A program made the translations under genes and the position numbers. A model generated the notes under the pieces. It did not search any database. It was not told the DNA's origin and worked only from the letters and a program-made list of their open reading frames with translations. A stretch of 13,997 bases of DNA from an uncultured Prevotellaceae bacterium (GTDB lineage: Bacteria > Bacteroidota > Bacteroidia > Bacteroidales > Bacteroidaceae): positions 1-13,997 of the forward strand of contig CAMKMK010000040.1 of the NCBI GenBank assembly GCA_946413885.1, read 5' to 3'. Each line of letters starts with the position of its first letter. Positions within the stretch are counted from its first letter, which is position 1. Positions 1-8,210 of the stretch are shown here, piece after piece.

Positions 1-1478
1 TTGCAGGACGTAGCAGCGCCGATGGAAATCTCATCCGCAACTGTGCCTTCACAGGCGACATAAACGGTGTATCATACAACTGTGCCGGTATCGTAGGATG
101 GTGCGCCAACCTGATCGACATCCAAAACTGTCTGGTGACTGCCATGTTCGATACTGATCAAACTCAAGGAAATGCACGCCCCATAGCACGTCATGATACA
201 GGCAACTCGAACGGTGCTTGCGTGAATTGCTATTACGTGAACCCCAACGGCACGATAGCGAACGTGAACACCACACAGGTAACAGCTGAGCAATTACCCA
301 CCGGCGAAATCTGTTTCTTGCTGAACGGCAATCAGAAGGACATCCAATGGACTCAGACCATAGGAACGGATGAGATTCCTGTGCCCTTCCTCAACAGAAG
401 CACCGTCTATATTCATGGCGATTTGAGTTGCGATGGCATCACTCCCAAGGAAGGCAGCGACGTATCTTATGCCAATACTCCTTGCACCACCATCGACAAG
501 CACGACTTCGTAAACGGTGTGTGCACCAAGTGTGGTGCAGCTGATCCTGGTATGGCAGAACTGAAAGATGGCTACTATCAGATCAGCAATGCAGACCAGC
601 TCGTTTGGTTTGCTGCTAAGGTAAATGGCGGTGAGACTGACCTCAATGCCCAAATCACTGCTGACATCGACTTGACCGAGACAGAATTCCCTGCCATCGG
701 TTCATCAGAGGTACGCTATGCTGGTATCCTGGATGGCCAGAACCACACCATCACCATCAATCTGACAGCAACGGGCAGCAGCTACGGATTCGTTCGCTAT
801 CTGACAGGTACCATCAAGAACCTCCGCCTCGACGGAACTCTGAACACAGCCTTCAACAAGGTAGGTCCCTTCGTAGGAGAGAGCTTCGCTGGTACATTGC
901 AGAATTGCTGGAGTTCAGTGAACGTTATCAGTACACAGGGAGGCGATGGTGCCATCTCTGGTCTGGTTGGTCGTGGAAGTGCTGATGGAACAATCATCGA
1001 GAACTGTCTGTTCTCAGGTACCATCACTGGTGACAGCTACAACAGCGCAGCCTTCATCGGATGGTCTGGAAGCAAATCTACCGTTCGCAACTCTCTCTTC
1101 GCAGGAAGCATCGAGGTGGATGCCACTCAGGGTAATCCCTACGTTATTGCCCGCAATCCTGGAAACGTAACTTGCGAGAATGTATACTTCGTGAATCCTT
1201 ATGGAGAAGTAAACGAAGGAGCTGTTCAGATTACTGCTGAGCAGGTTGCCAACGGTGAGGCACTCGCTTTGCTCAATGAAGGTCAAGAGACTGCCCAGTG
1301 GTATCAGGCAGGAGAATTGGCTATCCCATTCCCAGCTTCAACTGCTGTCGAGAGTATTGCAAGCGACACCAAGACTGCAGACACCAACGTCTACAACCTG
1401 ATGGGTCAGAAGATTCAGAAGGTTCAGACCTCTGGCATCTACATTACTGGTGGACGCAAAGTATTCATCAAGAAATAA
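1..1478 (+). CDS. Secreted GLUG-repeat surface protein with C-terminal sorting-like tail (5' end missing)
   Basis: The reading frame is open from the left edge (first full codon at base 3) to TAA at 1476-1478, giving 491 visible residues. The start and signal peptide lie outside the window. The protein is Gly/Asn/Thr-rich with recurring motifs of the GLUG type (CAGIVGW near the start, then FVGESFAG, ISGLVGRGS and AAFIGWSG), which in known families form a right-handed beta-helix in adhesins and other surface proteins. Two similar closing segments are visible, at about 222-400 and 1180-1330, both following a YFVNP-like / VTAEQ-like / GE..LLN pattern, so the protein is built of at least two tandem modules. 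Between them lies a short CTKCG segment (about 520-535) followed by DGYYQISNADQLVWFA, a common linker in gut surface proteins. The end, VYNLMGQKIQ...GIYITGGRKVFIKK, resembles a type IX secretion sorting domain. Adhesion or glycan binding is inferred; the ligand is unknown. Confidence 0.8.
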   Translation, partial: AGRSSADGNLIRNCAFTGDINGVSYNCAGIVGWCANLIDIQNCLVTAMFDTDQTQGNARPIARHDTGNSNGACVNCYYVNPNGTIANVNTTQVTAEQLPTGEICFLLNGNQKDIQWTQTIGTDEIPVPFLNRSTVYIHGDLSCDGITPKEGSDVSYANTPCTTIDKHDFVNGVCTKCGAADPGMAELKDGYYQISNADQLVWFAAKVNGGETDLNAQITADIDLTETEFPAIGSSEVRYAGILDGQNHTITINLTATGSSYGFVRYLTGTIKNLRLDGTLNTAFNKVGPFVGESFAGTLQNCWSSVNVISTQGGDGAISGLVGRGSADGTIIENCLFSGTITGDSYNSAAFIGWSGSKSTVRNSLFAGSIEVDATQGNPYVIARNPGNVTCENVYFVNPYGEVNEGAVQITAEQVANGEALALLNEGQETAQWYQAGELAIPFPASTAVESIASDTKTADTNVYNLMGQKIQKVQTSGIYITGGRKVFIKK

Positions 1479-1494
1479 CTTCACAGTTCTCATA

Positions 1495-1531
1495 AAGTGG
1501 TAGCGTCAAGAGGCCCTTGTCGCTACCACTT
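1495..1531 (+). terminator. Perfect hairpin after the GLUG gene, probable terminator
   Basis: Arms AAGTGGTAGCG (1495-1505) and CGCTACCACTT (1521-1531) are exact reverse complements. A T-T mismatch follows, then four more pairs (CAAG/CTTG) and a 5-base loop. The hairpin begins 16 bases after the stop codon. The 3' side is only moderately T-rich, so termination is likely but not certain. It lies between the GLUG gene and the FAS1 lipoprotein and so probably separates two transcription units. Confidence 0.6.
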
Positions 1532-1574
1532 ACCTTATTACAACTATATCAGAATCCCCCTAAAAAACATCACC

Positions 1575-3677
1575 ATGAGAAGGAGTATATTCCTGATGCT
1601 TGTAAGTACCCTGATTTTATCGGGATGCACAGAGGAGATAGACAAATCGGCCCGCTACGTGTTCAAGGAAGTTACCATTACCGACTACCTGCAAAAACAC
1701 GAGGAATACAGTCAGTACACCGAACTGCTGAAAATTGTGCCCGTCAGCGAACGAAGTGAATCCTCCGTATTCCAGTTACTTAGTGCGCGAGGCAATTACA
1801 CGGTCTTTGCACCAACCAACGAAGCTATTCAAGACTATCTCCAGAAACTGACTGACAAGGAATTCATCTCTGCCCCCTCATGGGATGTTTTCTCTGATAG
1901 CCTTAAACTGGACTCTATCCGAAAGGTTATCGTCTATAACAGCATCATCGACAATGGGGATGACGAGGAAGGTATGCAGACCTTCGATTTCCCCGAAGAA
2001 AATAACGGAGAGTTCCCTCAGGCGAACATGAATGACCTGAAACTCACCGTCTATTATCCCGAAGGAAGTCCCGACAGCATTTACATCAACCGAACTTGCG
2101 CCGTCAACGTTCGAAACCGCGACATCCCTGCCATCAATGGATTCATTCATCAGATGGAAAATGTCATCGCTCCCGAAGAAATCACGCTGGCAGGTGTCCT
2201 GACCAAGTACATTCGAGGGGAACAGCAAGGCTTCCTCGTGATGGCAAAACTCTGCGATGTCTGCGGACTGATGGACACATTGTCCAAGATTCGCGACGAG
2301 CGCTATGAGAAACTCTACCAATCAGGCCTCATCCGAGAAAAAATGCCAGCAAATGGAATGGCATCTGTAGAAACCGGTTATTCCTACACTCCTGAGCATC
2401 GCAAATATGGGTTCACTATCTTTGCTGAGCCTGATGAGTTCTGGGAGGAGCAGTTAGGCAAACCTGCTCAGGACATCTCGCCTGCCGACGTGCAGCAATG
2501 GGTAGAGCAACAGGGATATTATCCTGAATTCCAAGCCACCACCAATTATCGCGATTACAATAACTTGCTCTACCAATGGACTACATATCACGTCATCGGA
2601 TGGAAATGTGCTCCCAATCGCCTCATCTTCCACTATTGTGAGTTTGGCTATGACTACAGATACAGCAAGAACTATACCATCCCTGTGATGGAATACTACA
2701 CCACAATGGGCAAACGCCGACTGCTGAAACTCTACGAGAGTCCCGAGGCAGGAGGAATCTTCCTGAACCGTTTCCCCATCGTGGACAACGGGCGCCGAGG
2801 AACTGGTCACGAGATAGGGTGCGATGATGACAAAGTAGGCAACCGCATCTACACCGATGATCCGACGATGGAAAGCCACAGCGGAATCAACGGCTATATC
2901 TACAGCATAGACAAGCCTTTGGCTTATAGCCAACAAGTCCGCAATAATCTGGGAAAGCAACGCATTCGTATGGATGCTATGAGTTGGTTCCAGGAAGCCA
3001 TGAACAACGACATTCGTTGTATTCCTTTGAGCGATCCCATTCACGGATGGGTTCACTTTCCTGATGATTTGGAATACAAATATTTAGAGAACTTCAGCAT
3101 CAACGAAGGCTCAACCTTTGTCTATTGTAATGGCTACGGCCACAACTGGGGTTCCTATTGTGCTGACGAAATTAAGTGTGTGGGACGCTGGGAACTTGTC
3201 TTCCGCCTGCCTCCCTTCCCAACGGGCGGTACGTGGGAGATACGCTATCGAGTCCTGTCAAATGGGAATCGTGGAGTTGCCCAAATCTATTTCGGCACCG
3301 ATCCCGACAATCTGCCCGTTGCGGACATTCCAGTTGACCTGACTATGGGAGGCGAGGATCCGCGCACAGGATGGAGAGCCGACACAGACGACGAAGACTA
3401 TAACGCTGAAACCGATAAACAGATGCATGCCAAAGGATTCCTGAAAGGCGAGAAATCCATCGACCGACTCAATGCCGCCTTGAACTCTCGTGTAAATGCG
3501 AGCAGCAACATTGTACGTCATGTGATAGTTCGTCAAACAATGGATCCCGACAAGACCTACTACATCAAGTTCAAGAGCGTTCTGGACAGAACCACCGCCG
3601 AATTCTATATGGATGGTCTGGAATTCTGCCCCAAGACGGTTTACGATAATCCTGAGGAACCTGAAGATATATGGTAA
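1575..3677 (+). CDS. FAS1 (fasciclin) domain surface lipoprotein, copy 1
   Basis: This is a 700-residue predicted lipoprotein. ATG at 1575 is preferred over the in-frame GTG at 1497, which falls inside the upstream hairpin, because 1575 gives a textbook lipoprotein signal (MRRSIFLMLVSTLILSGC, lipobox LSGC, lipidated Cys18). Residues about 27-200 form a first FAS1 domain, with the H1 motif YTVFAPTNEAI near 75-85 and the H2-like INGFIHQMENVI near 187-198. Residues about 200-400 look like a second, more divergent FAS1 domain (YGFTIFAEPDEFW, then LLYQWTTYHVIGW). The C-terminal third is beta-rich (WEIRYRVLSNGNRGVAQIYFG) and resembles the C-terminal domain of other Bacteroidota fasciclin lipoproteins, which often accompany SusC/SusD systems. 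No SusC/SusD is present here. FAS1 domains mediate adhesion in other organisms; the partner here is unknown. The stop overlaps the start of the CotH-family gene. No clear promoter was seen upstream. Confidence 0.87.
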   Translation: MRRSIFLMLVSTLILSGCTEEIDKSARYVFKEVTITDYLQKHEEYSQYTELLKIVPVSERSESSVFQLLSARGNYTVFAPTNEAIQDYLQKLTDKEFISAPSWDVFSDSLKLDSIRKVIVYNSIIDNGDDEEGMQTFDFPEENNGEFPQANMNDLKLTVYYPEGSPDSIYINRTCAVNVRNRDIPAINGFIHQMENVIAPEEITLAGVLTKYIRGEQQGFLVMAKLCDVCGLMDTLSKIRDERYEKLYQSGLIREKMPANGMASVETGYSYTPEHRKYGFTIFAEPDEFWEEQLGKPAQDISPADVQQWVEQQGYYPEFQATTNYRDYNNLLYQWTTYHVIGWKCAPNRLIFHYCEFGYDYRYSKNYTIPVMEYYTTMGKRRLLKLYESPEAGGIFLNRFPIVDNGRRGTGHEIGCDDDKVGNRIYTDDPTMESHSGINGYIYSIDKPLAYSQQVRNNLGKQRIRMDAMSWFQEAMNNDIRCIPLSDPIHGWVHFPDDLEYKYLENFSINEGSTFVYCNGYGHNWGSYCADEIKCVGRWELVFRLPPFPTGGTWEIRYRVLSNGNRGVAQIYFGTDPDNLPVADIPVDLTMGGEDPRTGWRADTDDEDYNAETDKQMHAKGFLKGEKSIDRLNAALNSRVNASSNIVRHVIVRQTMDPDKTYYIKFKSVLDRTTAEFYMDGLEFCPKTVYDNPEEPEDIW

Positions 3678-5824
3678 GGAAGAATTTTTTTCTCTCCGCG
3701 CTGCTCATCATGGCTGCTGCACCTCTGCTATCCCAGCCAAAGTTCAGCAAGCCCCACGGACTCTACAAGAATCGCTTCTCGTTGAAAATCACCAAGAGCG
3801 ATGCTAATGCAGAGATCCGATTTACCACCGACGGCAGCGAACCAACAATCAACAGCAAACTCTACAGCACCAGTTCCACGATAGTACAATCCACCACCAT
3901 TCTGCGGGCAGCTGAGTTCAAGAATGGCGAGCGGACATCCGACATCAACACCGTTTCCTATATCTTCCCAACTGATGTTTTAAAGCAATCCAATACCCCC
4001 ACAGGTTATCCATCCACCTGGGGCAAGTACACCTCAATGAGCGGAACAGCCATCGCTGATTACGAGATGGATCCCGACATGACGTCAGACCCGCAATTGG
4101 CTCCCAAGATAGTAGAAGGATTCTACTCCCTGCCCATTCTCTCTATTATATCCGACAAAAACAACTTTTTCAATCATACTAAAGACCCCAATACAGGCGG
4201 CATCTATATCTACACAGGGACTTCGGAAAGTAATGGTCGTGGATGGGAACGTCCCGCCTCTGTGGAACTGATAGGAGGTAATCAAAATTTTGACCTAACA
4301 GTAAACTGCGCCATCAAGATGCACGGTGGCCAGGGTCGCGTGCCTGAGAAGAACCCCAAGCATTCCTTCCGCCTGGTCTTCAAGGACGAATATGGTCCCA
4401 ATGTGCTCGACTATCCCATCTATGGGCAAGAGAATATTTCAGAGTTCAACTCCCTCATCGTCAGGACTTTCTACAACTATTCGTGGACACACAGCGATGC
4501 TACTCAACGAAAGCAGGCCCAGTACGAGCGTGATCTATGGGCTCGACGCATGCAGAAGAGAATGGGATATAGCACCAGCGATGGCATCTATGTTCACGTC
4601 TTCCTGAATGGCCTGTACTGGGGACTCTACAATCTGACTGAGCGCATCGACGAGACCTATTGTCGAGAACATTTGGGAGGGAAGAAGTCAGATTACGACA
4701 TCATTAAGCGCGAGGACTATTTGGAGGCAGCCGAAGGTAGTTTGGACAAATGGAATCAGTTGGTTAGTCTGAGCGAAAAGGCTTCCGACAACAAGATATA
4801 CCTCACACTTCTGGGCCAGCTTCCTGTGAGTGACGCTGTTGAACCTGAAGTGTTCCTCGATGTGGACAATCTGATTGATTACATGCTCATCAACCAATAT
4901 GGCGGCAATGCTGACTGGGATCACCACAACTGGATAGCCGTGCGTAATCGTGAGCGCGGCAACCGAGGATTCCAATTCATCTGCTGGGATACGGAACAAA
5001 CTTTCCAAAGTGCCAGTCGAAACGTTCTGGACATCAACAACAAAGGCTGCCCTACCTACATCTTCCTCAACCTGATGAAGAACCGCACTTTCCTGCACCG
5101 TTATATGGATCGAGCTTATAAGCATCTGACACACGACGGGTTGCTAACAGAGAAGAAAGCGGTAGAGTTGTGGGACAGTCTCTACAATTCCATTTCTCTT
5201 GCCGTTTACGACGAGGCAGCCCGATGGGGAGATTACCGGCGTGACGTGCATCCTTACAGCAGCAAGGGTGAACTCTATTCTGTAGATGGGCATTATCTGC
5301 CTGAACGGCAACGACTCCTCACCAGCTTTTTCCCCACCCGTACTGCCACCGTTATCAGTCAGCTGAAAAGCAAAGGATGGTTCCCAAAGGAAGATGCTCC
5401 CACTTTTCTTGTTAATGGGGAAGCAGTTCTAAACGACAGCCTGACGAGAGAGGATGTGTTGACCCTTTCGGGCACCAGCCGAATCCTCTACACCACCGAC
5501 CTTTCCGATCCTGTTTCTTGGGTGACAAGTTCATCGGGCAACCCAACGCCCACAGCCCAACTATACGATGGAGGCAACCTTCTCGACCTTCTCCAAGACA
5601 CGAAAGGATGGGTCACCATACGGGCCATCAACCAGTCCAATGCAGGCTGGAGCGCTACCGTCGATCATTCCTTCTACATCAAGAACGAGACAGGCATTAT
5701 GGCCGCAAGGCAAGAACCTGACCAACACGCTTCGCCCATATTCGACCTGCAAGGACATCGCTTGACAGGAACTCCACGTCATGGAATCTATATTCAGAAT
5801 GGAAAGAAATACATGAAAAATTGA
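3671..5824 (+). CDS. Secreted CotH kinase family protein
   Basis: This is a 717-residue protein whose ATG overlaps the previous gene by 7 bases, implying translational coupling. It has a signal peptide (MVRKNFFLSALLIMAAAPLLSQ). Residues about 30-100 form a chitobiase C-terminal / Fn3-associated beta domain (RFTTDGSEPT...TILRAAEFKNG). Residues about 150-530 match the CotH kinase fold: HGGQGRVPEKNPKHSFRLVF (218-237) corresponds to the basic G..R..PK.S.R.KF motif, followed by GLYWGLYNLTERID and a WDTEQTF motif (W439, D440, E442) at the expected metal-binding position. The RTATVISQLKSKGWFP segment (about 555-572) and a second Fn3-associated-like domain (about 600-670) follow. The C-terminus, FDLQGHRL...HGIYIQNGKKYMKN, resembles a type IX secretion tail. 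Bacillus CotH phosphorylates spore coat proteins; the substrate here is unknown, the neighbouring FAS1 lipoproteins being candidates. Family assignment is firm; kinase activity is inferred. Confidence 0.88.
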   Translation: MVRKNFFLSALLIMAAAPLLSQPKFSKPHGLYKNRFSLKITKSDANAEIRFTTDGSEPTINSKLYSTSSTIVQSTTILRAAEFKNGERTSDINTVSYIFPTDVLKQSNTPTGYPSTWGKYTSMSGTAIADYEMDPDMTSDPQLAPKIVEGFYSLPILSIISDKNNFFNHTKDPNTGGIYIYTGTSESNGRGWERPASVELIGGNQNFDLTVNCAIKMHGGQGRVPEKNPKHSFRLVFKDEYGPNVLDYPIYGQENISEFNSLIVRTFYNYSWTHSDATQRKQAQYERDLWARRMQKRMGYSTSDGIYVHVFLNGLYWGLYNLTERIDETYCREHLGGKKSDYDIIKREDYLEAAEGSLDKWNQLVSLSEKASDNKIYLTLLGQLPVSDAVEPEVFLDVDNLIDYMLINQYGGNADWDHHNWIAVRNRERGNRGFQFICWDTEQTFQSASRNVLDINNKGCPTYIFLNLMKNRTFLHRYMDRAYKHLTHDGLLTEKKAVELWDSLYNSISLAVYDEAARWGDYRRDVHPYSSKGELYSVDGHYLPERQRLLTSFFPTRTATVISQLKSKGWFPKEDAPTFLVNGEAVLNDSLTREDVLTLSGTSRILYTTDLSDPVSWVTSSSGNPTPTAQLYDGGNLLDLLQDTKGWVTIRAINQSNAGWSATVDHSFYIKNETGIMAARQEPDQHASPIFDLQGHRLTGTPRHGIYIQNGKKYMKN

Positions 5825-5837
5825 AAAACATATAGTT

Positions 5838-7976
5838 ATGATGAAAAAAATTATCCTTCTCTGCATGAGCCTCCTCATCCTCATTGGATGCAAGGAGGAA
5901 GTTGACACCTCTGCACGCTACGTCTTCAAGGAACAAACCGTCACAGACTATCTGAAGAAGCATGCGGACGTTTACAGTACCTACACGGACATCCTCTTTA
6001 AGGTGCCCGTAAGTCCAATAAGTGCCACGACGCTGGGGCAGCTGCTCTCGGCACGCGGCCACTATACCGTCTTCGCTCCCACCAACGATGCCATCAATGC
6101 CTATTTGGACACGCTGGTGATTTGCGACATTATCGACAAACCCAGTTGGGACGGCTTCCGCGACAGCCTGACGCTCGACTCCATTCTCAAAGTCATCGCC
6201 TACAACAGCATCATAGACGGAGGTGATGACATGACTTACTATACTACCTCCTTCCCTGTGCAGCAGGATGCCGAGATTCCCAGAGCCAACATGTATGACC
6301 GACGTCTCGTGGTGCATCAGCCTAACAGAAACGAGGGCGATGGAGTCTTTCTGATCAATGATGCTCCAATGGACGAGCGTAACCACGATATCCCTCTGCA
6401 CAACGGTTGTCTCCATTCGATGAACGCCGTTGTATGTCCTTCCAACAATACCCTGGGACACCTGCTCACAACTTATGTGGAGGATCAGAAGGAAGGTTTC
6501 TACGTAGCTTCTCTTCTCGCTATGGCCGCAGGTCTGATAGATACGCTGAAGATGCATACTGACTATGTCTACGAGGACAAATTCCTCAGGGGCGAAATCA
6601 TAAAGAGCATCCAGCCTATCCACGTGGCAGGATCCGTTCTGGTGCCGGCACCAGGCTTCTGTACGCCTGAGCATCGCTATTACGGCTTCACCTACTTCGC
6701 TGAGACCGACAGCGTCTGGCGCCAGTTGATAGGAAAAGAGCCTTTGGACATTACTGTGGACGATGTCGTGCAGTATCTGGAAGCCAACAACATCTATCCT
6801 GAAGCCAAACGCAACAAGAACTACACCGAAGAAGATAACCTGCTGAACCGCTTCGTCACCTATCACCTGTTGCCTGAGCGACTGACCACAGACCATCTCG
6901 TCTATCACTACAACGAAGTGGGCTATGTTCCTGGCACAGGTACGTTAGGCGTTGCGATGAGCGAGTTCTACACCACGATGGGACACCGCCGCCTGCTGAA
7001 GATTTATGAAAGTCATGAGAGCAACGGCATCTTCCTGAACCGCTTCCCCAACCTCGACAATGGTCGTCACGGAAACTACCACGAACTGAGTTGCGACCCT
7101 GACAAAGAGGGAATCCGCATTGGAGCCCCCAATCTCGTAGGCGAGAACAACGTGCGAAACGGAATGCTCTACCCCATCAACAAACTGTTGGTCTATGATG
7201 AAAAGACCCGCAACAGCATGGTAGGAAACCGCATCCGTTGGGACGTAACCGCTATGTTACCTGAGTTCATCAACAATGACATACGCATGTCGCCCATCAT
7301 GGATGTCAGGCACATGAATGTGCGTATCCCTGTAACTTCCGAATACCGCTACCTGGAGGATGTAGAAATCTCTGACGACACCCAGTTCTTCTACTGGACA
7401 GGTCTGGGTAATGGTTGGCTCAACTACGATGGCGACGAGTTTACCATTCGCGGCCTTCAGGATGTGATATTCCGTCTTCCACCCGTTCCCAAGCGCAGCA
7501 CCTATGAGATACGCTATGCCGTCAACAATACGGGAAAACGTCGAGTTATCGCCCAGTTCTATTGGGGAAAGGATAAGGACAAGCTGGCTGTGCAGGGTAT
7601 CCCTCTGGATTTGCGCATCGGCCCCACTACGGTGAATACGACCACTCTCTCCTTCCCCAGTTTCTTGGGATGGGAACCCGACACGGGCGACGAGGATTAC
7701 GATGCAGAGATCGACAAGCAACTGCGTAACAAGGGCTTCATGAAGGGCTCCTCCATCCATTATGCAGGAGGACCAGGATCAGGCAAACCAGCACGTGCCA
7801 GCGAACTCAACTCGCGACGCATCATCGTGCGGCAGACGATGGATCCTGATGAGACCTATTACATCCGCTTCAAGACCGTGATAAACGACATCACGCTCTA
7901 TCTCTACATGGACTATCTGGAGTACTGCGCCAAGGAGGTTTACGACAATCCTGAAACACCTGAAGACATCTGGTAA
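5838..7976 (+). CDS. FAS1 (fasciclin) domain surface lipoprotein, copy 2
   Basis: This 712-residue lipoprotein is a paralogue of the gene at 1575 and starts 13 bases after the CotH-family stop. The signal MMKKIILLCMSLLILIGC has the lipobox LIGC with lipidated Cys18; the second Met (5841) is an equally possible start. It matches copy 1 along its length: SARYVFKEQTVTDYLKKH at the mature N-terminus, a first FAS1 domain with YTVFAPTNDAI near 76-86, a second FAS1-like domain (YGFTYFAETDSVW, LLNRFVTYHLLPE), an EFYTTMGHRRLLKIYES segment, a beta-rich C-terminal domain (YEIRYAVNNTGKRRVIAQFYWG), and the ending VYDNPETPEDIW against VYDNPEEPEDIW in copy 1. It differs by an insertion near residues 600-660. 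It is probably the last gene of the operon, since a hairpin follows at 8004. The function is probably adhesion or complex assembly at the outer surface; the ligand is unknown. Confidence 0.87.
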   Translation: MMKKIILLCMSLLILIGCKEEVDTSARYVFKEQTVTDYLKKHADVYSTYTDILFKVPVSPISATTLGQLLSARGHYTVFAPTNDAINAYLDTLVICDIIDKPSWDGFRDSLTLDSILKVIAYNSIIDGGDDMTYYTTSFPVQQDAEIPRANMYDRRLVVHQPNRNEGDGVFLINDAPMDERNHDIPLHNGCLHSMNAVVCPSNNTLGHLLTTYVEDQKEGFYVASLLAMAAGLIDTLKMHTDYVYEDKFLRGEIIKSIQPIHVAGSVLVPAPGFCTPEHRYYGFTYFAETDSVWRQLIGKEPLDITVDDVVQYLEANNIYPEAKRNKNYTEEDNLLNRFVTYHLLPERLTTDHLVYHYNEVGYVPGTGTLGVAMSEFYTTMGHRRLLKIYESHESNGIFLNRFPNLDNGRHGNYHELSCDPDKEGIRIGAPNLVGENNVRNGMLYPINKLLVYDEKTRNSMVGNRIRWDVTAMLPEFINNDIRMSPIMDVRHMNVRIPVTSEYRYLEDVEISDDTQFFYWTGLGNGWLNYDGDEFTIRGLQDVIFRLPPVPKRSTYEIRYAVNNTGKRRVIAQFYWGKDKDKLAVQGIPLDLRIGPTTVNTTTLSFPSFLGWEPDTGDEDYDAEIDKQLRNKGFMKGSSIHYAGGPGSGKPARASELNSRRIIVRQTMDPDETYYIRFKTVINDITLYLYMDYLEYCAKEVYDNPETPEDIW

Positions 7977-8003
7977 CCCAATCTTGCCAAGCGCTTTCCG
8001 CAG

Positions 8004-8031
8004 AAGAGGACTTTCCCTTTAAAGTCTTCTT
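8004..8031 (+). terminator. Probable terminator of the FAS1-CotH-FAS1 operon
   Basis: Arms AAGAGGACTTT (8004-8014) and AAAGTCTTCTT (8021-8031) pair over 11 bases with one G-U wobble around a 6-base loop, 27 bases after the stop codon. The 3' arm is pyrimidine-rich, but no long T run follows, so this is a weak or atypical intrinsic terminator. Confidence 0.5.
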
Positions 8032-8084
8032 AATCACGTTATTACGTTATATCGACATAGGAAACTCCTCCTTTTGAAAAACAC

Positions 8085-8161
8085 AACGTGTTGACTTTGC
8101 AGGAAGAACGTGTTGTCTTTGAGGTTTCAACACGTTGTCTTTGCGGGAAGAATGTGTTGTC
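8085..8161. repeat. 22-bp tandem repeat, about 3.5 copies
   Basis: Units begin at 8085, 8107, 8129 and 8151, exactly 22 bases apart. They start AACGTGTTG, AACGTGTTG, AACACGTTG and AATGTGTTG, and continue ACTTTGCAGGAAG, TCTTTGAGGTTTC, TCTTTGCGGGAAG and TCTGA. The third unit starts with AACACGTT, the reverse complement of the AACGTGTT that starts units one and two. Thus AACGTGTTG (8107-8115) can pair with CAACACGTT (8128-8136) as a 9-bp stem. The role is unknown; it could be a variable-number repeat, a protein-binding array or part of a dispersed intergenic element. Confidence 0.75.
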
Positions 8162-8165
8162 TGAA

Positions 8166-8203
8166 AAATCGGAGTACTCGGAGAACTCTGATTACTCCGA
8201 TTT
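8166..8203. repeat. Perfect 11-bp inverted repeat (hairpin)
   Basis: AAATCGGAGTA (8166-8176) and TACTCCGATTT (8193-8203) are exact reverse complements around a 16-base loop. Within it, CGGAGTACTC (8170-8179) and CGGAGAACTC (8179-8188) are near-identical direct repeats. It directly abuts the 22-bp array and could be a backup terminator or the end of a repeat element. Confidence 0.65.
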
Positions 8204-8210
8204 CTTTGGC

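Noticed and set aside
520..535. Zinc-binding domain at CTKCG in the GLUG protein
   Set aside because: Only a single CxxC pair is present, without a second pair of ligands. This short motif is a common linker in surface proteins.
1497..1574. Upstream in-frame extension of the first FAS1 lipoprotein from GTG at 1497
   Set aside because: It would place 26 residues ahead of a clear lipoprotein signal and begins inside the hairpin at 1495-1531.
5697..6908. Long open frame (403 codons) on the - strand opposite the CotH gene end and FAS1 copy 2
   Set aside because: It spans two well-supported genes on the + strand, has no domain motif, and its composition is that of an antisense shadow frame.
8085..8161. 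CRISPR array
   Set aside because: The repeats are directly tandem with no spacers, the units diverge, and no cas gene is near.
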